Positions 20,201-28,400 of a DNA stretch of 64,000 nt are shown here, one piece after another. Source of the DNA: an uncultured Aquimarina sp. Lineage in GTDB: Bacteria > Bacteroidota > Bacteroidia > Flavobacteriales > Flavobacteriaceae. The notes under the pieces were generated by a model, which saw nothing but the letters and a program-made list of their open reading frames with translations, searched no databases and was not told where the DNA came from. A program made the position numbers and the translations under genes. Position 1 is the stretch's first letter; each line of letters begins with the position of its first letter. The stretch is taken from positions 124,001-188,000 of the forward strand of contig CANMCO010000004.1 of assembly GCA_947496355.1 (NCBI GenBank), given 5' to 3'.

Positions 20201-21953
20201 CATCTCCTTCAGAGGTAAGATTAATACTAAAGTTGAATAACAACTCTGCTGTATTACCTCCTGGCGGTGTACGTAAGCCAATTTCATTTATAGTAAGCGG
20301 AAAATTAGCAATCTTCATCTCTCCTCGATACCCAAAATAGGTCACCGAGAACTTTGGCGATTCTGTTTGTAATAGTAAATTCTCGAATACTATTCCTTTA
20401 AAATCTACTGTACTATCCTTGGCTTCTGCACCTCCAGATGTATTATTATTTCCTCCTAGTCCAGAAGCAATGTTTACAGATCCATGAAGATTGGCTTTTG
20501 GACGAAACTTCCCATCCTTTACCTTCATTTCTATATAAGACTCCTTCTTGAGTATTACTTGAGCGCTCCAAACATCAAAATCGATATCTTTGGTACTAGA
20601 TACTCTTAAGGTATATTCATCTGGTTGTATGATCGCAACATATTGCAGTCTATCTACTTTTGAAACCGGTAGTATAATTTGCCCTTCAAACTCTCCCGCG
20701 ATAATACTATTTGTTTCTATTTCGACTAAAAATCTATCTAATGAAAACTGCCATTTTGATGCAGATCCCTCATCGATATTAATAATATTTTCTCCATAAA
20801 ACTTACCAGTAACACCTTGAGAATCTATGATAAGATCAGAGGCACCAAACGTAGTACGCTTATTACTATTCTTTTTACTAAACTCTTTTGGCAATACTAC
20901 CTCTAACGTATTGATATATACCCCTCGCCATAGATCTGGATTCTCATTATAATACTTGTTGAGATAACTTGTAGGCATTGCCATATCATTACGTAGATCA
21001 CTGAAGTCGAATATTGCGGTGTTTAGTCTAAAAGTAGTTCCTTTTAATCCTTTAATCCCAAACTCTGGCAAAGAGATATTAACTACAATATCGTTCCAAT
21101 CTCCAACCACTGTTCTAAAACTAGACTCTACAAGCCCAGGTGTTTTATTTCCATCATTATCTACTCTATGCAACAGGCCTTCAGAAAATTTAATATCGGC
21201 ATCAATACCCAGTTCTTTAAAACCAGAACAATCTATCAATGCATAAGTAGCAGGGTTTTCAAAACTTCCCTTTAAGGTTACTACTACTTTTCCGTTATCG
21301 ATATTGAAGGTGAATTGTGATATCAAGCTTAGCTTGGCATCTCCAACTATACCTCCTTCATGTGAGAGTTTAATATCTTTTCCTCCTAGAATAAGTGTAC
21401 CCTTTGGTGTATCTATTTTAAGAAAAACGGTAAGCTCTGTGTATGCAGGTTTAAAAACTGCTTTGGCCACCCCAACGGTATAGGTTACATTACTTATGGT
21501 CTGTGGTCTAATTGCTACTGGTAATTCTCCCAAACCATCTTCATCCAGAAGATCTACATAATTTCCGGTCTCATCGATAGTAGCAAATGTATTGTTTGCC
21601 ATATCCAGCCATTTCTTATTTTTTAAAGAATCCTGGGTAATAAAGTTATACCCTTCTGCCTGAAACTCTTGGGTTACAGGTTTTGCAACGACCTCTGGGA
21701 TATCAAAACGATCCAGAGATTTAAAATTACGGAATGCTTTTACAGGTAGTGCGGTTTTTTTAAGAATTGCTTCTGTACTCGCAGGGTTCTTTCTCTCTGC
21801 GATAGTATTACTAATGTCTTTTGTTTCTTCAACCTTAGAAGAGTTTACTGTAGTACTATGCTTATTAATATTATCAATACCATCAGTACTTGCAAAGGCA
21901 GTTACAGATAGAAAAAGTAATAAAAATGTAAGGAATTGTAGTTGTTTTATCAT
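17271..21953 (-). CDS. Very large exported beta-rich protein of unknown function
   Basis: This 1560-residue protein has a signal peptide (cleavage near TAFAS) and I recognise no domain. The body from about residue 130 to 1150 alternates short beta strands, with many segments of the form G.A.LTFKLFG or IPI.KGGGAVLLQA. That could be a barrel, a long sheet or a solenoid. The last 350 residues look like globular domains without a T9SS tail. It is the first gene of the operon with the FN3 protein and the SprB adhesin, so it may be the outer-membrane or periplasmic platform for them. A weak -7-like TAATTTCG (21965-21972) sits just upstream. Function is unknown. Confidence 0.8.
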   Translation of the reverse strand: MIKQLQFLTFLLLFLSVTAFASTDGIDNINKHSTTVNSSKVEETKDISNTIAERKNPASTEAILKKTALPVKAFRNFKSLDRFDIPEVVAKPVTQEFQAEGYNFITQDSLKNKKWLDMANNTFATIDETGNYVDLLDEDGLGELPVAIRPQTISNVTYTVGVAKAVFKPAYTELTVFLKIDTPKGTLILGGKDIKLSHEGGIVGDAKLSLISQFTFNIDNGKVVVTLKGSFENPATYALIDCSGFKELGIDADIKFSEGLLHRVDNDGNKTPGLVESSFRTVVGDWNDIVVNISLPEFGIKGLKGTTFRLNTAIFDFSDLRNDMAMPTSYLNKYYNENPDLWRGVYINTLEVVLPKEFSKKNSNKRTTFGASDLIIDSQGVTGKFYGENIINIDEGSASKWQFSLDRFLVEIETNSIIAGEFEGQIILPVSKVDRLQYVAIIQPDEYTLRVSSTKDIDFDVWSAQVILKKESYIEMKVKDGKFRPKANLHGSVNIASGLGGNNNTSGGAEAKDSTVDFKGIVFENLLLQTESPKFSVTYFGYRGEMKIANFPLTINEIGLRTPPGGNTAELLFNFSINLTSEGDGANGGGSTLAIKAKMDDRDGRDRWKFDGIRLERVSIMMEVGGMELKGTIFIFENDPTYGKGFAGSVAAKFTKGIEVDVQAKALFGRTTEFRYWFADAQVTIPSGVPIFTGFALNSFGGGAYNRMRMDGMSDNPNAAFDLIGASSSGVIYVPDNDSGLGIKASVGIITQNSPDLFHATVEFGMTFRRSGGLHDIYFKGEGELLAALPAKFWTKLKDNLGDIASVGGTIGLPASRPSGVMSANVFIGYDFVNNIFHSTSELFINFGILKGVGDNGRAGWMDFYVAPDEWHILIGTPDDPVGVALNLGILKLTTKSYFMAGDGLPGSPPPPAIVAEILGVDAAALDYTRDLNALEAGRGVAFGANLSVSTGDLTFLIFYARFDAGVGFDIMLKDYGDARCKGSTEQIGLNGWYANGQSYAYLQGELGLTFKLFGSKKKIPIIKGGGAVLLQARLPNPAWFRGYLGGHYNLLGGLIKGRFRFKLELGEKCEIVGGSVLDGIVVIGDLTPREASADVDVFAAPQVAFNLQINKVFEIPDETGDRKYRILLDKFEVTKDKKPIVGEIKWNNRNDVAAFYSHEILPPNANLKAYVQVHFEEFINGSWQNIIDEGKVAIETKEVNFVTGEAPKTIPLHNIAYMYPVVGQKNFFIKEYGTGYINLKRGQSYLFDAVPNWKKTMNMNAAGTVLTNGFGYNPGKKQLTFTVPKAISTGTEYVLQIKLVPPKDGDISSNVKDSYTTKDLGEKDSGNDVEIKSRTVEGVITQGEERELLMFEFRTSEYTTFERKMKAMKTNNDLYKHFTYPYGLTLSQSVNSIEPFDLSELVGNDYTMNLPLVAVEAIPDNSYYKEEIYPIIYQNYPLAGSISVTRETDKINVPPLNGVEPLSWYLTHLENDFTGETNNFNPYRYNLTHYFHEDFIDLRFQLVNSDLLSQNFNTYKKLITEPFPLMKHGKYKTKYKYILPGQVKKGKDQIVKYINPLYE

Positions 21954-22046
21954 AGGCTAAGGGGCGAAATTAGCTTTGTAAAATAGAACCAATTTTGTTT
22001 GATTATTTATTGTTTTCCCAAAGAATTAGCTAAACTCTCTATATAT

Positions 22047-22092
22047 AGATATGGATGAAAGTTTTTTCCAATTACTACCCTCATCCATATCT
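22047..22092. terminator. 12-base inverted repeat downstream of lipoprotein gene
   Basis: AGATATGGATGA (22047-22058) and TCATCCATATCT (22081-22092) are perfect complements with a 22-base loop. It begins 13 bases past the stop of the minus-strand lipoprotein gene and before the 1560-residue gene, so it may end the lipoprotein transcript. There is no clear T-run, so it may instead be a processed hairpin. Confidence 0.4.
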
Positions 22093-22104
22093 TACTTTTT
22101 TAAT

Positions 22105-22800
22105 TTACTTTTTTATGTATATAATACGCTCTGTTAAAGGGGTAGTATTATCTACAGCTTCTGATAAAAGAGTTAATTTATCATTTTCTACAGTTATAGT
22201 ATATTCATCTCCATTAGTGTCACCAGGAGCTAAAATTTCATACTTTAAACTACCTTTATTAGACCAGTTTCCAGAAAACGCTTCTGACTCACAAGCATCG
22301 CTACTATTTGTAAAAAATGAATTTCCCGAGAATGTACCGTCAACTTTAAATTCTAAAGTCGTCATTTTATCACATTCACTTTGTGGGGTTTCAACATCAT
22401 TATTAAAAACCTGATCAATCTGCCATGTAGCAACAACCGGGTCTTGAACGCTAATTACATTACTTTCTGATGTTCCTTCTTTTCCATCTTTAGCAATCAC
22501 TTTAAAGCTAATAGGAAAAGAAATTGATGTCTGATCTGCCGATACAAATTTATATGTGGATACGGTAAGATCTTTTGCTATAATTTCTGTTCCTTGATAA
22601 AAATCATATGTTACAGTATCTCCATCTGCATCTGTAGCATCGTTCCAGTCAAAATCATAGCCTAAAGAAGGTGAGTTATCTATAATGGTTAGTGCTATAT
22701 CACTTGGGTTCATATTTGGTGTAGCTGTTGTATCATCACTACTACAAGAGGCAGATACTATTGTTGCTGCAACAATTAATGTTAAAATTACTTTTTTCAT
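22105..22800 (-). CDS. Lipocalin-like lipoprotein
   Basis: This 231-residue lipoprotein has a leader ending VSASC followed by an acidic SSDD segment, which favours outer-membrane sorting. An Ig-like module covers about residues 30-120 (PSDIALTIIDNSP onwards). A C-terminal lipocalin-like domain begins with ATWQIDQVFNN and contains LEFKVDGTFSGNSFF and FSGNWSNKGSLKYEI. It lies 29 bases after another lipoprotein gene and is probably co-transcribed with it. Ligand and role are unknown. Its closest look-alike in this window is the 147-residue lipoprotein at 49999-50442. Confidence 0.75.
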   Translation of the reverse strand: MKKVILTLIVAATIVSASCSSDDTTATPNMNPSDIALTIIDNSPSLGYDFDWNDATDADGDTVTYDFYQGTEIIAKDLTVSTYKFVSADQTSISFPISFKVIAKDGKEGTSESNVISVQDPVVATWQIDQVFNNDVETPQSECDKMTTLEFKVDGTFSGNSFFTNSSDACESEAFSGNWSNKGSLKYEILAPGDTNGDEYTITVENDKLTLLSEAVDNTTPLTERIIYIKK

Positions 22801-22829
22801 AGGTTAAATTTGGGCTTTAATTTTCGTTA

Positions 22830-23549
22830 TTATTTACGCTTATATTCTATATTAATACCTTCAAAAGAAAGAATAATACTTTCATTTTCATCAACTATTG
22901 AAATAACAGCTTCATCACGAAAAAGCTCATTAAAACGAGGAGAAACAGATTTTAACTCTAAATCAAGTCTATCGTCCCTCATAGACATTATGGTATACTT
23001 AGCTTTATATTCTACACCTTCTATACTATCGGTAATAATTACTTCAAAATCTTTATTAATTGTAAGATCTACAAATGTTCTATCTTGGCTAGGAGATGGC
23101 CCTCCTTGTTGTATCACTTGATTTAGCCTCCATTCTCCCAAAGCAGTTTTACTAGATTTATTAATATTAAAACCATGTGGCAATCCAGATCCCTCATTTG
23201 ATCTAAAAACTGCCATACTACTAGAGTCAGAAAAATTCAATCCCCAATTACTCAAAAAATTATCATCTGTATAAATATCTACATAATACTCTTTTGAACC
23301 GGGAAGATTTTCAATTGTTAATTCTCCAGTTTCATCAAACTTCCCGCTAAACAATGCATTAGTCTCTTGAGCCCATTCTTCTTGAGTATTATAAATCTTA
23401 TAATTAATATCTGAAAAAGAATATTTATTTTGTAGTTCTTCTTCGAATTCTGATAATTGAAACCAAAGTCTTGGTGCAGGTGGTTCATATTCTGAAGAAC
23501 AAGATAATGCTAGAATAGAAACTAAGGCTAAAAGTAATTTTTTAATCAT
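22830..23549 (-). CDS. Lipoprotein of unknown function
   Basis: This 239-residue protein has a lipoprotein leader ending LALSC followed by SSEYE. The C-terminal half has the strand pattern seen in lipocalin-like lipoproteins (GEWRLNQVIQQ, then FVDLTINKDFEVIIT), but I cannot assign a family. It is transcribed from a well-formed promoter at 23670-23702 and leads into the second lipoprotein 29 bases later. The pair sits between the toxin operon and the adhesin operon, both on the same strand, so a surface role is likely but not shown. Confidence 0.65.
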   Translation of the reverse strand: MIKKLLLALVSILALSCSSEYEPPAPRLWFQLSEFEEELQNKYSFSDINYKIYNTQEEWAQETNALFSGKFDETGELTIENLPGSKEYYVDIYTDDNFLSNWGLNFSDSSSMAVFRSNEGSGLPHGFNINKSSKTALGEWRLNQVIQQGGPSPSQDRTFVDLTINKDFEVIITDSIEGVEYKAKYTIMSMRDDRLDLELKSVSPRFNELFRDEAVISIVDENESIILSFEGINIEYKRK

Positions 23550-23669
23550 GGTATACTGTATATTTTTTAGGGTTACAAATTAATACCCCATATACCATAG
23601 GAATGACCAATACCATTAAGAAGAATAGTAGTAATATATTCATAGTTTTCGGGGCGAAAATTAGAGGTG

Positions 23670-23702
23670 CAAATATAAAAAAATTAACGAGACCTTAACA
23701 AA
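23670..23702 (-). promoter_or_regulatory. Bacteroidota-type promoter for the lipoprotein pair
   Basis: On the minus strand TTTG (23699-23702) is 21 bases upstream of TATATTTG (23670-23677), an exact TAnnTTTG -7 box. The predicted transcript start near 23663 leaves a leader of about 110 bases. The spacer contains CTCGTTAA, which also occurs at the same place in the promoter at 31778-31809. Confidence 0.7.
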
Positions 23703-23829
23703 ATTTTAAAACTTTTTTCAGCTAAAACATAGAGTCCCAATTTATTACCAAAAACGAGATCTTTTTTTCCAGAAATTTCCCCCGCAAAAATGGGTCATTA
23801 TCCCCCAAACTATATCCAAATATTCACCT

Positions 23830-23837
23830 TAGGTTTG
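23830..23837 (+). promoter_or_regulatory. -7 box upstream of the lone plus-strand gene
   Basis: TAGGTTTG is an exact TAnnTTTG match ending 38 bases before the start codon at 23876. I see no TTTG box at the right distance upstream, so this is a partial promoter match. Confidence 0.4.
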
Positions 23838-23875
23838 CCTTCACAAATTTTAACTAACATTTTAAATTCACGCAA

Positions 23876-24355
23876 ATGGCTTTAGAAAATCTAATAAGCA
23901 TTGATTTTACCAAAGAAGAACTAAAAGAACTGGATCAACATATAAACGGCATTCAGAATATTTTTAAAGGTAAAACTGTAAATCTACCTGCAGAAAAAAG
24001 AAAACAATACGGTAGTATTGGGAATCATAATAAGCTTATCGTAGACAAAGCAAAGAATTATATGGAGCAACATCCGGATTGGATTCCTAATTTTTTGAAC
24101 AAAAAGGAGTTTGACAAAGATCATGAAGCACGTAAGCAAGTAGAAACCCGTGCTCAAATATTACAAAATCTTTCGCAACAGTTACTTGATACCAAAACAT
24201 TATTAGATCATGATAATTATAGTAATGCATTAAGTTTTTATCGCATGGTTCGATTTCTTGCTAACGAAAATGAACCTGGCGCCAAAACAGTGTATGAGGA
24301 TATGAAAGTATTGTTTAGTAAAACTTCATCTGTAAAGACTACAGTTGAAGCGTAG
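23876..24355 (+). CDS. Small all-helical cytosolic protein of unknown function
   Basis: This 159-residue protein has no leader or membrane segment and is rich in charged residues. Predicted helices run through most of its length, with heptad-like stretches near residues 5-30 and 90-115. I do not recognise the family. It is the only plus-strand gene in a 23-kb run of minus-strand surface genes and has its own -7 box and its own terminator. It is therefore an independent unit, possibly inserted between the toxin operon and the adhesin operon. Confidence 0.75.
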   Translation: MALENLISIDFTKEELKELDQHINGIQNIFKGKTVNLPAEKRKQYGSIGNHNKLIVDKAKNYMEQHPDWIPNFLNKKEFDKDHEARKQVETRAQILQNLSQQLLDTKTLLDHDNYSNALSFYRMVRFLANENEPGAKTVYEDMKVLFSKTSSVKTTVEA

Positions 24356-24374
24356 TAATCGTCATACTTGCATC

Positions 24375-24400
24375 AAAAACCGCTTCTAGCGGTTTTTTTT
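24375..24400 (+). terminator. Rho-independent terminator
   Basis: AAAAACCGC, a TTCTA loop and GCGGTTTTTTTT form a textbook hairpin plus T-run, starting 20 bases after the stop codon of the small helical protein. Confidence 0.9.
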
Positions 24401-24720
24401 ATATACAGCCTTCCCTAATATCCTTTATAAGAGGTTTAGCACCACCCCCGACCACGTTATAGACCTATTTTATCTGGTTCAATACCCCTTTGAACCGGTT
24501 CGATAGCTGTTATAAACGGTTCATTAATAGCTATTACCCTTTTATAAAGTCCTTATAATAGGTTTTTCACCCAAAATAAATGGTTGCCATCCTATTATAT
24601 ATAATACACAACCCCCTTTCAAGGGGTACTTCACCACTAATAGCCAATACATCACCTCCTTGAGAGGGTTTTATACCTATTATAATCGATTAGATTGCTC
24701 ATCATAGTAGGTAATGAAGC

Positions 24721-24733
24721 CTTGCTCGTGCCG
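24721..24733 (+). repeat. Left arm of a 13-base inverted repeat
   Basis: CTTGCTCGTGCCG is the exact reverse complement of CGGCACGAGCAAG at 24904-24916, 170 bases away. The pair brackets an AT-rich stretch downstream of the immunity-like gene and could be the ends of a very small element or remnant. Confidence 0.55.
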
Positions 24734-24901
24734 TTATAACTAAGCCAATCCTAGCAAAAAACCATCACTATCAATCTCTAAAATAGTGTGATCATCTTGA
24801 TAGTGCTTATTTACATTATCAAAATACAAAAAGCTATACTATCACTAATATAGCTTCTCAACTTATTTTATTATGTTCAAAAAACCTATTTACAAATGTT
24901 T

Positions 24902-24927
24902 AGCGGCACGAGCAAGATGCTCGCGCT
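24902..24927 (+). repeat. GC-rich hairpin element containing the right arm
   Basis: CGAGCA and TGCTCG pair around AGA (24909-24923), extended by AGCG and CGCT after a GCA bulge. Its GC content stands out from the surroundings. It resembles a REP-like palindromic unit and contains the right arm of the 13-base inverted repeat. Confidence 0.5.
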
Positions 24928-24983
24928 ACGGAGGTTTTTATCCATAGAATGCGGGAGCGAAAGCAGAATTAAATTATAAATAA

Positions 24984-25463
24984 TCAGCCTAGTTCATTCA
25001 AATTTTCCTCATGGATTTGCCAATGTTTTGTGGCATAAAAATACTTTTCTTTTATTGCCTCATTATTCTCATTATAATAAACCTCGCAATATTGAATTAA
25101 TCTATGATTTTCATCTAGACTTAAATTAGATATTTCAAGTTTATTTCTATTAAAATTAGTAATATTTAATCCAGAAAACTCATAATTAATGTAACTTTCA
25201 AGATTGACAGCATTTTTATTATGTTTAACAATAAGCAGTTTCCTATCGGGATAATTTTTTGAATGAAAATCTTTTAAATCCGAGACAGATAGAGCATCAT
25301 GATAATAAATGTCTGCTTCTTTAGCATTATTTATTCTTATGGAAACATATATACCTAAAATTTCTTCAAAATATGTTTTGAAGTAAGTATATGGTTTTTC
25401 TCTTGTATCTATTTCATGATCTGAATCAATAAAATAAAACCATTTGTGATAAGTGTACTTCAT
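24984..25463 (-). CDS. Putative immunity protein for the FN3-toxin
   Basis: This 159-residue protein has no leader and is rich in Tyr, Asn, Lys and Glu. I recognise no family. It starts 1 base after the stop of the 1269-residue FN3 protein with a nucleotidyltransferase-like tip and is the last gene of that operon. A small leaderless cytosolic protein directly behind a toxin tip is the standard arrangement for an immunity gene, and that is the basis of the call. It could instead be an unrelated small protein. The gene-free hairpin region follows. Confidence 0.55.
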   Translation of the reverse strand: MKYTYHKWFYFIDSDHEIDTREKPYTYFKTYFEEILGIYVSIRINNAKEADIYYHDALSVSDLKDFHSKNYPDRKLLIVKHNKNAVNLESYINYEFSGLNITNFNRNKLEISNLSLDENHRLIQYCEVYYNENNEAIKEKYFYATKHWQIHEENLNELG

Positions 25464-25464
25464 A

Positions 25465-28400
25465 TTATTTCATAGGTAAAAGAGGCATGATATCTAATTT
25501 CCCACCTTCTTGTATTATAGATATTTGTAACTTTTCAACTCCAAATTTTGCAGTGAAATTTTGTTTAAATACATTTTCTATTTCATCATATGCTTCAACA
25601 CCAAAAGCTTTCGAATTCGAGCCAAACATATCTCCTCCCCCAATTTTTCCATTCTTCCCTATTCTATTTTGTATTCTTGGATTTGTTGAAGCGGATTTGA
25701 ATCTGTCCACTAAATTATTAAAAGTATTTTTATCAACTTTTATAGCCACATCCAAATCGCCAATTTTAGAAATATCTGACACCCTCAAAGCACTACCTTG
25801 TACAAATATTGAATTACTTGGTAAATTCCAACGCTTTGTTAAATTCTTTAATGCGTTGCCAAATTTTTCATATTCTCTTAATCCTTCAAACAAATTAGGA
25901 TAACCTCTATCTTTAACTTTTTTCCAAAAATTAGTCTGCGAAATCAATTCATCTTTTGTGAATTTTTTACTATTTCTACAACCATTAAAGATAATATCTT
26001 CAATTTCTTTTTCCGGTAAATCAAGCTTCTTTCCATTATCAATTATTACCTTTAATTCATTATCGACATAATGCAATGTCATATTAGATTCATTTGCTAT
26101 TCGATTTTTAAGACTTGATTTAAAAGAGCTTACTAAATCATCCACAACATCATCCAACTTCCCAACAGCAGCCTTATAATTGCCTTTGGTATCTTTTATA
26201 ATATTGAAAATTCTACTACCCGGATCTGTACCATCATCCATTCTTACAATCATCCCTTCTGGGGTTATCAATTGCCCTACAGGTTGCAAGTTATCATCAA
26301 CACTTTTTAAGAACGCCTCTCCTAAGATAATTAATTTTTCTTTGGTCATCCTGGCGATTTCTTGCCCGTTTATAATAATCTTAGAAGTTATATCATCGAT
26401 ACGTTTAATACTATAGATAGCAGTGCCTTTAAGACCTTTAATTAAACTTGCAAAGCTTTTTGGTAATTTTTGTATCGTTTGTAATGTTTTAGAAGTAATC
26501 TTACCTGTTGTTAAAAATGCCTTGGCTTCACCCACTCCAAAAAAGAAGGAGGCTACCTCAAAAACTAACTTACCCTGGTTGTACCTTGCCTGTGGCGTAA
26601 GTGCTACTGTCTCTTCAAGATAATTATCAAAAGATTTTGTTACTTCGCTTCCAGCGGTACTTAAGAACATTTCATCCCTATCTAGTTTTTGTACCATTAG
26701 CACCAAATCAATTGTTTGCTGTCTTATTTCAAAAGCATTCGGATCAAAGAAATATGGGTCACCTGGATTCCAAGCTTTAAAAAACTTTACAGCATCCCAT
26801 CCCAATTCTCCTATCTCAAAAGCACCATCTATAAATCCAGCATAATAAGCCATAGCAGGATTTATATTATGATCCCATAAACATCTTGGTATCAGACCAC
26901 CATCTTGATTAGTATATCCCTCTCCGCAAGATTTTACAAAAGCCAGAACCATTTGCAAAAGCTCGTACGTTTTATACCCCTGCAGAAGTTCTTCATTCAT
27001 AAAGGGTGCATAATCCTTGAACTCCACCAACAAACCATCAAAATAATTTGAGACTCTAACTATATTAGAACCAATTGCCCCTCTAAAGTCAAAGTTTAAT
27101 AAATCATTATACAATTGTACCAGTTCATTCTGTGCAATTTGATTTGCATAGTAACCAGATCCAAATGCAACTTTGTATTTTACCTCATTATTTTTGAAAT
27201 CATAATGTATCCATAACAAATACTCATTAGATCCAACTTTGGACATTTGTTCTTTAATCTTCTTATAGTCTTCATTATCTTCGATGGACTCTCCAAAATT
27301 AGATCGAGAAACAATATAGGTTTTCCCTGGTTCCGGACTTGAAGTTTCAGAAATAAAGAAAGTGCCATCTGGATTCTTTTCATCTGGCTCTTCGTCTAAT
27401 GATGTAAATAAAACTTCTCTTTCATTATGCAATTGAACTATACTTTTATCAGGAGTACTAAAAGGTATAATACCATCAAAATAATCTCCTGATTGTACTC
27501 CCCCATCAGACGAAACTTGATTTTGAGACTCTATATTACTTAAATGATTAGCAACAGCTTTAGTCCCTTCATCTAATTTTGCTTTATCTTTTTCGACCTT
27601 GTCCTTTAAATCTTTTACTTCATCTTCTTTACCTTCTTCTTTTTCAAGTTCTTCGATCCTCTCCTCATCTTTTTCAATTTGATCAAGAGCATCTTCTTGT
27701 TCTGTTAATTGACCTTGAATTTGATTAGCTTCTTCTTCCGTGATCTCCCCTCTACCCAATAGATCTTTAACTTTATCTTTTAAATCGTTGATCAAACCGC
27801 CAATAGAATTGAACCACTCTGTAACATTCAAATCTACAGTCATAGAATAATTCTCACCAAACGTAGGATCATACAAGGTTACGATCTCGCCCTCTGCCAA
27901 TTGATTATCAGTATTGATCAAAATACCGTTAAAGGTGACCGCAAATCTTGCTAGTTCAAAATAAGGCACTCGTACATACCCCACCCCGGTAATTCTACCA
28001 TTGGACTCACTCTCGATATCGGTAATGGTAATTACAAAATCACCCGCCGTAATACGATCACCCACCATAATATTAGGGTGCGGTTCTCTATTACTTATGG
28101 CAATCTCGTCGGGTACAATACCACAGTTATAATTGGCGGTTTCATCCTGGGCAGATTCGGTTGTGATTTGCTGTGGCTGCGTATACTCGCTATACTGGTA
28201 TTTACATTTGGCTTTTACTTTATACTCATAAGTAGTACCGGGTTTGAGATCCCAAACGGTGGCCCAACCACTATTGGTACGCATGGTAAACCATCGCGCT
28301 CTTTCTTTATCGGCCTCGCGGTAGGCGATTGTATATTCGCTGTAGGTTGCTGGGTCTTCGTCCCAAAATACATTCATCTTGGACATCCCTTTGGGTTCTG

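Larger units (their letters stand above)
23550..23875. other. Divergent promoter region
   Basis: This 326-base gap separates a minus-strand lipoprotein gene from a plus-strand gene. It holds one good minus-strand promoter and one -7 match on the plus strand, both listed separately. The motif GGGGCGAAAATTAG (23651-23664) is nearly repeated upstream of the 1560-residue gene as GGGGCGAAATTAG (21961-21973); its meaning is unknown. Confidence 0.6.
24401..24983. other. Gene-free region with many short hairpins
   Basis: No gene is visible in about 580 bases. It contains short inverted repeats: GGTTCAA/TTGAACC (24476-24496), CCCCTT/AAGGGG (24613-24626) and CCTC/GAGG (24655-24667). It also has several variants of CCTATTATAA/TTATAATAGG and a GC-rich element at its right end. 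It lies directly downstream of the immunity-like gene. It could be a decayed cassette, a structured RNA or a repeat cluster; I cannot decide which. Confidence 0.5.

Noticed and set aside
24984..25463. Small gene as a T9SS accessory protein
   Set aside because: It has no signal peptide or membrane segment, so a cytosolic immunity role fits better.
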